Assembly: GCA_002359185.1 (NCBI GenBank)
Contig: DEML01000022.1
Coordinates: 14,635-46,366, forward strand
Direction: 5' to 3'
Source of the DNA: Planctomycetaceae bacterium UBA2671
GTDB lineage: Bacteria > Planctomycetota > Planctomycetia > Planctomycetales > Planctomycetaceae
DNA: 31,732 nt
The position numbers and the translations under genes were made by a program. The notes below the pieces were generated by a model that worked only from the letters and a program-made list of their open reading frames with translations, searched no databases and was not told where the DNA came from. Of the stretch, positions 16,729 through 27,260 are shown in pieces (position 1 is the first letter of the stretch; each line of letters opens with the position of its first letter).

Positions 16729-19071
16729 GTGAAGCCTTCTTCTGATAAAAATTCCAGAAACGTCGATACTGTCCATGGTCATCCGCTCGTCAAAGCCGAT
16801 GAACCGGCTATCGATCTGGTTAAGCTGGCATTGAAAAATGTTGTGACCCTGGGCATTGCCGCTGCAGCCGGTATTGGACTGGGCATTTTTGCCTATAAGA
16901 TCCTCGGACCCAAATACACAGCTTCTTCCCAGATTCTGGTCAAGCTGAAAAGCCCGATCGAAATTCGTGAAGAGGGGAATCGGATTATTGCTGGCGAGCG
17001 AAGTGCACACGTGGAAATTATTCGCAGTCCGAAAGTGGTTGAGCGAGCTGTCCGCGATTCGCAACTGGATCAGCTGGCGACTCTGGCAGGTAGCGAAGAG
17101 CCTGCTCGTGATATTATCGACAGTTTGAAGGTCAGCAGGACAGCCGGGGAAGATCACCATCAACTCAATATTCTCAATCTGCAGTATACGACCTCGAAAT
17201 CCAAGGATGCCACCGCGATTTTAAACGGCGTCATCAAGGCTTACGACGACTATCTCAAAGACGATGCCCGCAAAAATCATGCGGAATTGCAGACTCTGCT
17301 CGAACAGATCAATAACGATCTCTCTCCACGACTGGCTGCCAAGACGAAGGAGTATCACGAGTTTCGTCGTAATGCGCCACTCGTGTGGAAGGCTCCTGCG
17401 GGAGCTGATAAAGGTCCGAACAATGTCACCAACATTCATCATCAGCGCGTCGATGCGATCGCCACCGAGCGAGTGAAAGTCGAATTGCTCTACGAGGAAA
17501 TTTCATCTCGACTCTCGACTCTTAAGTCGGCGATTGAACGCGGGGAATCGCATGAAGCGTTGATGCTGCTTGTCAAAACATTCCTGCAGAAAGATCAGAC
17601 ATCAAATTCTCAAACGGTGGTTTCCGGTGCGACCGAGCGTCAACAACTCGATAGTCAGCTGATTCCTTTGCTGCTTGAAGAGCAAGCTGCCTTGAAGCGA
17701 TACGGATCGGGCCATCCGGATGTCATCAATGTACGGAAGCGAATCGATCTGGTGAAATCTTATTACCGTCAGATGGGAATCGACCTGCCAACGATGACGA
17801 CAAAAGTCAATCCTGCAACCGGAGAGTCGGAACTGGTCACAGGAAATGATCCAATTGCTACTTACGTGGTGGCTCTCGAACAGCAGCAGGCAGAATTAAA
17901 AAACCGCATCGGCGAACTGCAGAAACTGTTTGATCGCTCAGCCGACCAGGCCAAGGATTTTGCACAATACGAAGAGCGTGAGCAAACACTGAGCGATGAA
18001 CTCAAGCGGATTAAGTCTCTGCACGATATCGTGGCCAATCGCGTCGAAGTTCTCAGTCTGGCACCGGATGAAGGGTATCAATTAACACAGATTTCACCGA
18101 GCCGAGCCGAGCCGGATATTAAGCATGTCATTAAAATTGTCGGGGGCTGTCTCGTCATGACATTGATGTCAACCTACGCCTTCCTGTTTCTGCGGGAAAT
18201 GCGGGATACATCAGTCAAGAGTCTGGCCGACCTGCGAGCAATTGTCGATACGCCAATTCTGGGAACGCTACCCTCAATCGCCAATCCTGCCAAAAACCTG
18301 CAGGCGGCACGCGAAACAGGGCTCGCTCCGATGTTGTACTACTATCACGATCCCGGCTCACCCGAAGCGGAAGCCTGTCGTTCGGTTCGAGCGACGTTCT
18401 TCGTCCGAGCCGCTGATGTTGATGCCCATATCATTCAGTTCACCAGTTCCGAACCGGGAGATGGGAAAACGACGACTATTTCCAACCTCGCGATTTCGAT
18501 CGCTCAGGCTGGCAAGCGTGTTCTGTTGATCGATGCTGACTTGCGAAAGCCGATGGTGCATCAGCTCTTTGGGATGCGGGAGGACATTGGCCTGAGTGAG
18601 TGTCTGTCTGGCGAAATTGAAATGGCCAACGCGGTTCAGGATTCCGGGATCGAGAATCTGCATATCCTGTCTGCAGGAGCAATCCCAGCCAAACCAGCCG
18701 AGTTGCTATCGTCTTCGAAACTGCATTATCTCCTCGGACAGGCGAAGCGAGATTACGATTTCGTTCTGGTCGATAGCCCACCTGTTCTGGCGGTGAGCGA
18801 TCCCTGTATCACTGCTCAATCGGTCGATACGGTCATGCTGATCGTTCGCCTGCACAAGAATCGACGGCCTTCGGTCAAGCGGGCTCTCGAAATGTTCGAA
18901 GCTCACGAGATTCCACTTCTCGGTGTGATCGCCAATGGTCTACAGGATGCTTCAGGCGACTATCAATACCGCGGCGGCTACGGCGGCGGGTACGATAAAA
19001 AGTCACCATATCAGCAAACCAACGACATACCCGAATTCCTCGCACCGACTCAAGCCGTCATACCGAGCTAA
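16729..19071 (+). CDS. Wzz-type chain-length protein fused to BY-kinase (polysaccharide tyrosine autokinase)
   Basis: 780 residues from a GTG; the frame is closed by a stop at 16705 and offers no ATG. Order: membrane helix 1 (about 38-60), a long periplasmic coiled region with the Wzz-like ILVKLKSPIEI start (about 65-460), membrane helix 2 (about 467-487), then the cytoplasmic BY-kinase: Walker A SSEPGDGKTT (573-582), Walker A' VLLIDAD (598-604), Walker B FVLVDSPP (678-684). The C-terminus has a tyrosine cluster (Y745, Y747, Y751, Y755, Y761) in a Gly-rich stretch, the expected autophosphorylation tail. Such proteins control polymer length and export in Wzx/Wzy-type exopolysaccharide synthesis. 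No polymerase, flippase or glycosyltransferase is in the window; only the epimerase accompanies it. Confidence 0.93.
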   Translation: MKPSSDKNSRNVDTVHGHPLVKADEPAIDLVKLALKNVVTLGIAAAAGIGLGIFAYKILGPKYTASSQILVKLKSPIEIREEGNRIIAGERSAHVEIIRSPKVVERAVRDSQLDQLATLAGSEEPARDIIDSLKVSRTAGEDHHQLNILNLQYTTSKSKDATAILNGVIKAYDDYLKDDARKNHAELQTLLEQINNDLSPRLAAKTKEYHEFRRNAPLVWKAPAGADKGPNNVTNIHHQRVDAIATERVKVELLYEEISSRLSTLKSAIERGESHEALMLLVKTFLQKDQTSNSQTVVSGATERQQLDSQLIPLLLEEQAALKRYGSGHPDVINVRKRIDLVKSYYRQMGIDLPTMTTKVNPATGESELVTGNDPIATYVVALEQQQAELKNRIGELQKLFDRSADQAKDFAQYEEREQTLSDELKRIKSLHDIVANRVEVLSLAPDEGYQLTQISPSRAEPDIKHVIKIVGGCLVMTLMSTYAFLFLREMRDTSVKSLADLRAIVDTPILGTLPSIANPAKNLQAARETGLAPMLYYYHDPGSPEAEACRSVRATFFVRAADVDAHIIQFTSSEPGDGKTTTISNLAISIAQAGKRVLLIDADLRKPMVHQLFGMREDIGLSECLSGEIEMANAVQDSGIENLHILSAGAIPAKPAELLSSSKLHYLLGQAKRDYDFVLVDSPPVLAVSDPCITAQSVDTVMLIVRLHKNRRPSVKRALEMFEAHEIPLLGVIANGLQDASGDYQYRGGYGGGYDKKSPYQQTNDIPEFLAPTQAVIPS

Positions 19072-19241
19072 AATAATGTCGCCGAGTTAAGGGAATTCGA
19101 TTTGTGTTCCACTGGCTTAGTCCGTGTTCCATACAATTCGAATTCGCCAGTGGCATACGGAACGTAGTTTTGCCCGACTTTCAACTCCATCACTTCGTTC
19201 TGGTAAAGGCCATCCAGAGGAAGATTCCAAGGAGCATTCAA
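19068..19241 (-). other. Stop-free 57-codon stretch, possible gene remnant
   Basis: On the minus strand, from a TTG at 19241 to a TAG at 19068, the reading is protein-like (GLYQNEVMELKVGQNYVPY, then ATGEFELYGTRTKPVEH). It has no ATG near its start and no ribosome site. The region also contains inverted CCACTGGC/GCCAGTGG arms that may belong to a dispersed repeat. I do not recognise a family. It could be the tail of a decayed gene or chance. Confidence 0.2.
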
Positions 19242-19313
19242 TTTAACTGACTAAAAGCTACCTATCCCCCCTAATCGTTAAAACAATAATAATGATTAAT
19301 ATTGTTGAATATC

Positions 19314-19338
19314 GGACAAAAACAGGAGTATTTTGTCC
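19314..19338. promoter_or_regulatory. Perfect inverted repeat GGACAAAA-N9-TTTTGTCC
   Basis: Eight-base arms at 19314-19321 and 19331-19338 are perfect inverted copies. It lies in a strongly AT-rich stretch (about 19270-19430) upstream of the barrel gene. It could be an operator for a dimeric regulator or an RNA hairpin; there is no T-run, so a terminator is unlikely. Confidence 0.45.
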
Positions 19339-19405
19339 ATATGATTTGTCAATATCGCGAATTGCAATCCGCTGGTCGAAATTGAAAATAAGCATTCATA
19401 ACTTT

Positions 19406-19428
19406 GATTCCAATTGCATATTGGAATC
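19406..19428. promoter_or_regulatory. Perfect inverted repeat GATTCCAAT-N5-ATTGGAATC
   Basis: Nine-base arms (19406-19414 and 19420-19428) around TGCAT end 45 bases before the ATG at 19474. A related half-site, GATTTCCAAT, follows at about 19443. Symmetry and position suit a repressor or activator operator, or a leader hairpin in the mRNA of the barrel gene. Confidence 0.5.
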
Positions 19429-19473
19429 TTTGCCCAGATAACGATTTCCAATTTCAAGCAGGGAACGCTTCAC

Positions 19474-21183
19474 ATGCAGGCCTATCGTCGGAGACTGAAA
19501 CAATATTTGAAACCACTTTGCGGATTTGGTTTAGCACTTTCTGGGATTTTAGGCAGCAATTCTGTTGCGATGGCTCAGCTCAATCAAATTGGCTCATTGA
19601 CCGTCGATAATGTCGAACTCGACTTTGACCTGCTTACGCCTGGTCCGACGTCATTAATGACAATCAACGACACCTTCTTCATGCCTCAAGGGGCTACAGG
19701 TTTGGAGGGTCTTTCTTTCCTGACGCGAACAGGTACAGGAAACTACAACTTCCAGACAGGTGCTGGAGCGGCAATCGCTGCACTTGATGGCTCAGGGCAA
19801 CTCGGAATTATTCCACTGAATGGAGATTTTAACGAGTCGAACAGTGCACAACTCTTGCTTCCGGGGGAATCGACCCAATTCGGATTTTTTGTGGGAGACT
19901 GGTCTGGTGCGTTCAATATCACAGTGAGAAATAATGGTACTGATGTTGATACTTTTCAGATTAGCTCAGTTGGGAACCCAGGCCCGTTTTTCGTGGAACT
20001 TGAAAACGGTGTTTTCGATGAAGTAATCCTGTCTGCATTACCCGATAATTCAGCAGCTAACTGGGTTCTTCCAGGTTTCTTTATTCAGTCGTTTGCCATG
20101 AATTCGGATAGTGCTGCACAGCTTCCTTCCAGTCTGGCACAGGTTGGCGTTCAGAATGGAACCGTAATTTTTAATCAATTGGCAACTCGCCTACATGGAA
20201 TTGCAGGAGCCTACGGACTCGGCGACGACTTCGGCTATTCTGCTACGATGCCAAATTTTGAATCAGGCTTCCAACTCGCAGGCGACTCTGCAGACGATCT
20301 TTCGAATCCGCTTGTTGTTCGTGGGCAATGTGGATCGGGGTGCTGCAGCGACTGGTGTGCCTATAACAGCGAATGGGATGGATGGGCGAGTGGTTACGGA
20401 ATCGGTGGTGAAGTTTCCAGCACTGGAGGAGCAGCTGGGTTGGAATATCGCACCGGAGGTGCACAGGTCGGCTTGTTCAAGCGAGCAGACGCCGACACTC
20501 TGATGGGATTCTTCGGCGGCACCAGCTTCCAACAGGCCGATTTCACCGACAACTCACGAGCAGATGTCGATAGCGGAACGATTGGTGGCTTTATCTACAA
20601 CCAAGACTGCAGTGGCAGTACCTGGATGGTTGCTGCCAATTTTTATCACGACAGCTATCGGACTTCACGACCTGTTGGTGCTGGAACTGCATATGGAAGT
20701 TTTGACGGAATTCAGCAGGGAATTTATGCCGAACGTGGACAGATTCTCAATTACTGTGGATATCAGGTTCTACCCAAAGTGGCCCTGCAACAGATCTGGT
20801 TGCATCAGGATGCCTATACGGAAACAGGAACCGGTGGAGCCGCCAGCGTTGCTAGAAATGATACGAACTCCCTGCGAGCTATTGCTGGACTTGACGTCTC
20901 TACCGACCCGATTTGCTTTGCAGGCGGCGATGTGAAACTCAACGCAAGTGGACAGTATATGTACGAGACACTTGACGATAGCACTTCCGCAACGGCTTCC
21001 GTCGGTGCAGCTCCGGCATTTACTGCTCGGGGTGTTAGTTTCGGACGTTCCTGGGGAGTGTTCGGAACTGGATTCAGCTACGATCGATTTGATCGCGTTT
21101 CTCTCTACGGTAACTATGATCTGTATATTGGAGAAAACAGCACCTTCCACACCGCAGATGGTGGTGTAGCTGTGAACTGGTAA
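19474..21183 (+). CDS. Secreted autotransporter-type beta-barrel outer-membrane protein
   Basis: 569 residues from ATG 19474 (GCAGGGA about ten bases upstream; the upstream TTG frame runs through the inverted repeat). A long signal peptide, RRRLKQY then a hydrophobic core, ends VAMA/Q at 34. A roughly 230-residue Gly/Asn/Thr-rich domain (STQFGFFVGDWSGAFNITV) follows. From about 300 the sequence matches autotransporter barrels: WASGYGIGGEV, GLEYRTGGAQVG, GTIGGFIYN, GIYAERGQILNYCGYQVLP, and a final strand GGVAVNW with a terminal aromatic residue, the usual insertion signal. Unusual is a five-residue-spaced cysteine cluster (C286, C290, C291, C295) just before the barrel. It is transcribed alone, ending at a strong hairpin (21258-21292). 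Passenger function unknown. Confidence 0.82.
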   Translation: MQAYRRRLKQYLKPLCGFGLALSGILGSNSVAMAQLNQIGSLTVDNVELDFDLLTPGPTSLMTINDTFFMPQGATGLEGLSFLTRTGTGNYNFQTGAGAAIAALDGSGQLGIIPLNGDFNESNSAQLLLPGESTQFGFFVGDWSGAFNITVRNNGTDVDTFQISSVGNPGPFFVELENGVFDEVILSALPDNSAANWVLPGFFIQSFAMNSDSAAQLPSSLAQVGVQNGTVIFNQLATRLHGIAGAYGLGDDFGYSATMPNFESGFQLAGDSADDLSNPLVVRGQCGSGCCSDWCAYNSEWDGWASGYGIGGEVSSTGGAAGLEYRTGGAQVGLFKRADADTLMGFFGGTSFQQADFTDNSRADVDSGTIGGFIYNQDCSGSTWMVAANFYHDSYRTSRPVGAGTAYGSFDGIQQGIYAERGQILNYCGYQVLPKVALQQIWLHQDAYTETGTGGAASVARNDTNSLRAIAGLDVSTDPICFAGGDVKLNASGQYMYETLDDSTSATASVGAAPAFTARGVSFGRSWGVFGTGFSYDRFDRVSLYGNYDLYIGENSTFHTADGGVAVNW

Positions 21184-21257
21184 ACCAGAATTATCATTCG
21201 GTCAATCGCCTGCGTTAATATAACGGATCTGATCGACTGTCATTGGATTACACAGGG

Positions 21258-21292
21258 AATGACGCTCCACTTATTACTAGCGGAGCGTCATT
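21258..21292. terminator. Bidirectional hairpin terminator
   Basis: The 11-base arm AATGACGCTCC (21258-21268) and GGAGCGTCATT (21282-21292) are perfectly complementary around a 13-base loop, followed by TTCTC on the plus strand. It lies between the stops of the convergent barrel gene and DUF1080 gene and can serve both. Confidence 0.8.
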
Positions 21293-21313
21293 TCTCATAA
21301 ATTCATTCAGAGA

Positions 21314-21988
21314 TTACTCACTCAGCGGACGCATCATAAAGTTCCGAATCTTGGCTGTCGTTTCAAACGTCGCCAAACCCAGTGGAGCAGAGAGATCGAC
21401 TTCGATGCGAGTCGAGATTTTTGAGTCTTCAATATCGACATTGATCACTTCTTCATCGTCCAGCCAGACGACGATTTTTTTATCGGTGACTTTCATCCGC
21501 ACGTCATACCATTTGCCTTTTTCGAACGTGGCATAGGTAGTAGTTTCGTTTTCGGACGCATCGTAGCCATTCAGACTGGAAATCCCGATCACTCCTCCGC
21601 CCCAGCCCCCCATAATCAACGAGCAGTGGGCATCCTTCACAGGGACCGTTAATCCCACAAAGAAATCTCCCCCCAGTGCCCGTTGAGCCTGCAGTTTGAT
21701 TTCATAATTCCCCTTCGGCAACTTTTTGAACGCTTCCTCAGTCATCGTCACACCGTTGAGTGGAGCAGACATCTCGATCACCATGGCGCCCTCTTCAACG
21801 GTCACTTCGCCTGGTCCACCGAAGTTGGTTTTCTTCCAGCCGTTGAGAGTTTTGCCATCGAATAGCGGAATCCATGCGGCTTCTTTTTTCCCGCCTGGCT
21901 TTTCTTCTGCAGGACATGTGGTTGAGAGTCCTGCAAGTAAGAGAGTCAAACAGATTGCGGATGTGACTGAATATTTCCAAGTGGACAT
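21314..21988 (-). CDS. Secreted DUF1080 (3-keto-disaccharide hydrolase-like) protein
   Basis: 224 residues from ATG 21988, with a GGA about eight bases upstream; the upstream 18 codons have no signal-peptide character. A signal peptide (KYSVTSAICLTLLLAGLSTTCPA) is followed by the DUF1080 concanavalin-like domain: WIPLFDGKTLNGWKKTNFGG, EGAMVIEM, NYEIKLQAQRALGGDFFVGL, GKWYDVRMKV then DDEEVINVDIE. DUF1080 proteins are abundant in planctomycetes; some family members are 3-keto-disaccharide hydrolases or bind glycans. It lies downstream of typA on the same strand but behind a terminator, so it is probably its own unit. Confidence 0.88.
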   Translation of the reverse strand: MSTWKYSVTSAICLTLLLAGLSTTCPAEEKPGGKKEAAWIPLFDGKTLNGWKKTNFGGPGEVTVEEGAMVIEMSAPLNGVTMTEEAFKKLPKGNYEIKLQAQRALGGDFFVGLTVPVKDAHCSLIMGGWGGGVIGISSLNGYDASENETTTYATFEKGKWYDVRMKVTDKKIVVWLDDEEVINVDIEDSKISTRIEVDLSAPLGLATFETTAKIRNFMMRPLSE

Positions 21989-22070
21989 GAGGAGTTCCAA
22001 TGCAGGCTTGAGTATTTGTGAGTTGGTTATTCTTCTCAGCATACACCAGAACGCATTCCTATAAAAGAAA

Positions 22071-22098
22071 ATGCCACGATCTTAAAAGAACGTGGCAT
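22071..22098 (-). terminator. Intrinsic terminator of typA
   Basis: ATGCCACG (22071-22078) pairs with CGTGGCAT (22091-22098) across a 12-base loop. Read on the minus strand, the stem is followed by TTTCTTTTAT. It lies 29 bases beyond the typA stop and separates it from the DUF1080 gene. Confidence 0.8.
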
Positions 22099-22126
22099 CA
22101 ATTTTTTATATCGAAATATCGGACAC

Positions 22127-23944
<1,818 letters not shown>

Positions 23945-24222
23945 ACTGATATCGACTCTTGTTACGGTTCTTCGGATACGGTTTACGGTTTTTCCGCGGA
24001 ATGTTTGACGGTGGGCCGGGCTTCCCTCGGGAAGTCGAGTGGCAGGAACCGGAGGAGCGTTCTTTTTCCGGTCTCACTGGCAAGCGATGTCTCTTCGTAT
24101 CGTCGTCAACTCCTTTTCACGCGATGCGGGGATTATACGGCTTTTCCGGGAAACATCACCGTCAGTCTTGACTTTTTTTACAATCTTTCTAGGAATGATT
24201 CCCTTCGAATCAGTACATCCCG

Positions 24223-24957
24223 ATGCCTAAGCTACTGATCAGTATTCGTTCTTCTGGAGAAGTAAGTGCTGCCCTGGCAGGAGGTTGCGACGTTCTGGAC
24301 ATCAAAGAGCCGGAAAATGGCCCCCTCGGAATGGCATCTGCTGATGTGATCTCGCGAATTTTTAATCATTCCTTGACAAATCGGCAAGACATTCTGAAAA
24401 GCGTCGCCTTGGGGGAATTGCACGACTGGCCAGCTGATCGGACACCAAACTCCATGTTGAGTCAGGCCAATATCCTCAAAGTCGGCCCCGGCAATTTCGA
24501 GGAAATCGAGGAGTGGACACACTCACTTAAAAGTCTGATTCATCACTTTGAGCATCATCAAGTTCTGACGGGGCAATTCATCGCCGTAAGCTATGCCGAC
24601 AGTCCACTCGGACAATCGATTCTGAGTCAATCGCCAGATGACCAGCTGCAAATCTTTCACGAACTCCGTGCCACCAACTGCACTGGCTTACTGGTAGATA
24701 CTCAATATAAAACAAGTAGCTGCTTAACAAAACACGCATCCGAAACTCAGCTCCTGCAATTTTGCAACAACTGTCATGTGACTGGTCTCACCTCCGCCCT
24801 CGCAGGCTCCCTGCAACGTGAAGAGGTGACGAAATTGATCAACTCCGGAATCAACCCCAACTACTTCGGCTTCCGCTCCGCGGCCTGTGTATCAGGCATC
24901 AGAACGCAGGAAATAGATGCTGCGCGCGTCCGGGATCTCAAGAGATGCCTCAGTTAA
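24223..24957 (+). CDS. mfnB: (5-formylfuran-3-yl)methyl phosphate synthase-like protein (MfnB/DUF556)
   Basis: 244 residues, the family length. It opens LLISIRSSGEVSAALAGGCD, then VLDIKEPENGPLGMASADVI, the MfnB signature with the Schiff-base lysine at K28. A second conserved lysine falls at K86 (ILKVGPG), the spacing I recall from the archaeal enzyme (K27/K85). A LLVDTQYK segment corresponds to the later Asp/Lys motif. MfnB condenses two glyceraldehyde-3-phosphate molecules to the furan precursor of methanofuran. Planctomycetes are known to carry H4MPT/methanofuran-linked C1 genes, so this fits formaldehyde oxidation or detoxification. No other C1 gene (fae, mch, fhc) is in the window. The ribosome site is weak. 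Confidence 0.87.
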   Translation: MPKLLISIRSSGEVSAALAGGCDVLDIKEPENGPLGMASADVISRIFNHSLTNRQDILKSVALGELHDWPADRTPNSMLSQANILKVGPGNFEEIEEWTHSLKSLIHHFEHHQVLTGQFIAVSYADSPLGQSILSQSPDDQLQIFHELRATNCTGLLVDTQYKTSSCLTKHASETQLLQFCNNCHVTGLTSALAGSLQREEVTKLINSGINPNYFGFRSAACVSGIRTQEIDAARVRDLKRCLS

Positions 24958-24972
24958 TCAGGGACTGGGTGC

Positions 24973-25002
24973 CATGCTTGATCGCGAAGCAGGGCAAGCA
25001 TG
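24973..25002 (+). terminator. Hairpin CATGCTTG...CAAGCATG after mfnB
   Basis: Perfect eight-base arms (24973-24980 and 24995-25002) around a 14-base loop begin 15 bases after the mfnB stop. No T-run follows. The sequence resembles the CATGC...GCATG repeat type also visible near 15420, so it may be a dispersed repeat acting as transcript end. Confidence 0.45.
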
Positions 25003-25203
25003 ATTCGATGTGTATTGAAAATGCCCGCAGACAATATGATTATCAGGGTAGCCCAGAGAATCTCGAAAAGTATTTAATAGTGACGCGGTTGAGTGTAATC
25101 TTTGTGCATATTACTCGTTGAAAAAATTCTGGCTACAAATATCAGGCAGTTACTTGAAATAAGGCTGCACCCGCATGTGCCACTTGCACGACAGGTTGAT
25201 GTT

Positions 25204-25602
25204 ATGTTTGATCAATTCACGGACTCAGCTCGTCAAAGCATGCAAGTTGCCAATCGCGAAGCTAATCATAACGGGCATCAATATATTGGAAACTTGCATA
25301 TCTTCATTGCGATTCTCGACACAGACCCTGCTATTCTCGACATGCCCGGGATCGACCTCATTCAATTGCGAAATACGGCGAATGAAATCGTCTCCACAAC
25401 TCCGAGTTCAGGAATCAAACAAACCTTTGAACACGCCTTAGCCCTGAACAAAAAATATAAAACCGACGCTGTGGATACTCCACACCTGCTGCTTGGTATG
25501 CTCACGGAACCTGATGAGTCCGTCAGACTATTGTTGGATCGTGCAAATCTGGACATCGAACAGCTTCGAATGCACCTCCTCCAACAACTGAAAAATCGTT
25601 GA
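25204..25602 (+). CDS. Stand-alone Clp N-terminal (Clp_N) domain protein
   Basis: 132 residues from ATG 25204; the frame opens 34 codons earlier but the family match starts here. Two Clp_N repeats: MFDQFTDSARQSMQVANREANH then YIGNLHIFIAIL (1-38), and IKQTFEHALALNKKYKT then VDTPHLLLGMLTEPD (about 67-104). It lacks the AAA+ ATPase domains of ClpA/ClpC/ClpB. Stand-alone Clp_N proteins are thought to act as adaptors or as substrate- or phosphoarginine-binding modules. The canonical LGHxYIGTEHLLLGL motif is altered to NGHQYIGNLHIFIAI. It is followed 125 bp downstream by the radical-SAM gene, with no evident terminator between. Confidence 0.82.
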   Translation: MFDQFTDSARQSMQVANREANHNGHQYIGNLHIFIAILDTDPAILDMPGIDLIQLRNTANEIVSTTPSSGIKQTFEHALALNKKYKTDAVDTPHLLLGMLTEPDESVRLLLDRANLDIEQLRMHLLQQLKNR

Positions 25603-25727
25603 AGGTTTGTCACAATTGGCTATCCGCATACAGTATACCCATAAAGAATTGTAATTTACTGATTTATATTTGTTGCCTGCACAAAGAAACCTGGGGCAGT
25701 ACACAGAGTCTCTGGAGGAACATTTGA

Positions 25728-27260
25728 ATGGCAGAAATCGTATTAACAACCCAGAATGCCCGTTACTGGCACAGTGCATTCGGGCTGCGGTATCTGCTGG
25801 CGAATTTGCAGGAGTTGCAGTCGCGGGCGACTCTCCTGGAATTCGGGATTAAAGATGCCACCAACGAAGTGCTCGAAGCGATTCTCAGTGAACAGCCTGT
25901 GATTGTGGGCATTGGTGTTTACATCTGGAATATCGAACAGGCAACAAAACTGGTAGCCGATTTGAAGCAGGTCGCTCCCGAGGTGATCATCGTGCTCGGT
26001 GGCCCCGAAGTCAGTTACGAATGGGACGACCTGCCAATCGTCACCCAGGCCGATTATTTAATCACCGGGGAAGGGGATATTGCATTCCGCGAATTATGTC
26101 GAGACTTGCTGACTGGTCGGAAACCTCTGGGAAAAGTCATCCCGGCTGGCATCCCTCCGCTCGCCGAAGTGCAGCTGCCATATGAACTTTATACGACCGA
26201 AGATATTGAACATCGCGTCCTGTATGTCGAAGCCTCCCGCGGCTGTCCGTTTACCTGCGAGTTCTGTTTGTCGTCCCTGGAAATTCCGGTACGGCAATTC
26301 GAGCTCGAACAGTTTCTGGGGCAGATGCAAAATCTGTTTGATCGCGGGGCTCGTCAGTTCAAGTTTGTCGATCGGACGTTCAACCTCAACATGCGGTTCG
26401 GACAGTCGATCCTGCAGTTCTTTCTCGATCGCTATGAACCCGGCCTGTTTCTGCATTTCGAAATGATCCCGGATCGGCTGCCGGAAAGTTTACGCGAGAT
26501 GATTCAGCAGTTCCCGCCCGGCGTCCTGCAATTTGAAATTGGCGTGCAGACGTTTAATCCTGAAGTGGGGAAGCTGATCAGCCGTAAGCAGAATGTGGAC
26601 AAGCTGGAAGACAACTTCCGCTTTCTCCGTCAGCAGACGGGAGTGCACATTCACGCTGATTTAATCGTCGGCCTCCCCGGCGAGACACTCGAAAGTTTTG
26701 GAGCAGGTTTCGATCGGCTCGTCGGCCTGAACCCGCAGGAAATTCAGGTCGGGATCTTAAAACGACTGCGGGGAACACCGATCACCCGTCACGATGCCGA
26801 ATGGGAGATGCGATACAGCCCGCATCCACCGTATGAAATCCTGAGCAATCGCCTGCTCGACTTTGTCACCATGCAACGCATGCGACGTTTCGCCCGCTAT
26901 TGGGATCTGATCGCCAACAGCGGCAACTTCACAGAAACCTGCACTGCCATCTGGGAACAGACCGAATCCCCATTCACAGAATTCCTGCGGCTGACCGACT
27001 GGCTCTATCAACAAATCGAACGGACCCACGCAATTCCACTCCCGCGCCTGGCCGAATTGCTGTTTCAATTTTTAACGCAGGTTCAGCAGTTGGATGCTCA
27101 ATCGATCGCCGAACGGATCTGGCAAGACTACACCCGCGGCGGCCGCGAAGACCGCCCGCAGTTCCTCCGAAATTTTGACTTACCCCTGCCGCCGCAGAAG
27201 AAGAAAAAACAATCAAAAATCCCTGCAAGACAAGCACGGCATGTAGCCGTGCAGGAGTGA
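25728..27260 (+). CDS. B12-binding radical SAM protein (DUF4080-like)
   Basis: 510 residues. GGAGGA lies eight bases before the ATG, one of the strongest ribosome sites here. The N-terminal cobalamin-binding-type Rossmann domain spans about 1-150 (IVGIGVYIWNIEQATKLVADLK, VIIVLGGPEVSYEW, ADYLITGEGDIAFREL). The radical SAM core carries C173-x3-C177-x2-C180 (RGCPFTCEFCLSS), FKFVDRTFN, LQFEIGVQTFNPEV and HADLIVGLPGET. The C-terminal half (about 380-490) fits the DUF4080 arrangement. It likely performs a SAM-radical methylation or rearrangement; substrate unknown. The last residues (ARHVAVQE) are encoded by a hairpin repeat (27234-27252), so the native C-terminus may have been rewritten by a repeat insertion. 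Confidence 0.9.
   Translation: MAEIVLTTQNARYWHSAFGLRYLLANLQELQSRATLLEFGIKDATNEVLEAILSEQPVIVGIGVYIWNIEQATKLVADLKQVAPEVIIVLGGPEVSYEWDDLPIVTQADYLITGEGDIAFRELCRDLLTGRKPLGKVIPAGIPPLAEVQLPYELYTTEDIEHRVLYVEASRGCPFTCEFCLSSLEIPVRQFELEQFLGQMQNLFDRGARQFKFVDRTFNLNMRFGQSILQFFLDRYEPGLFLHFEMIPDRLPESLREMIQQFPPGVLQFEIGVQTFNPEVGKLISRKQNVDKLEDNFRFLRQQTGVHIHADLIVGLPGETLESFGAGFDRLVGLNPQEIQVGILKRLRGTPITRHDAEWEMRYSPHPPYEILSNRLLDFVTMQRMRRFARYWDLIANSGNFTETCTAIWEQTESPFTEFLRLTDWLYQQIERTHAIPLPRLAELLFQFLTQVQQLDAQSIAERIWQDYTRGGREDRPQFLRNFDLPLPPQKKKKQSKIPARQARHVAVQE
27234..27252 (+). repeat. Hairpin GCACGGC-ATGTA-GCCGTGC overlapping a gene end
   Basis: A perfect seven-base stem with a five-base loop lies inside the last codons of the radical SAM gene, eight bases before its end. 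It is probably a dispersed hairpin repeat. It directly abuts repeat B copy 1. Confidence 0.6.

Noticed and set aside
24168..24195. TTGACT followed 16-17 bases later by TAGGAA as mfnB promoter
   Set aside because: The -35 box is good, but the -10 match is too weak to call.
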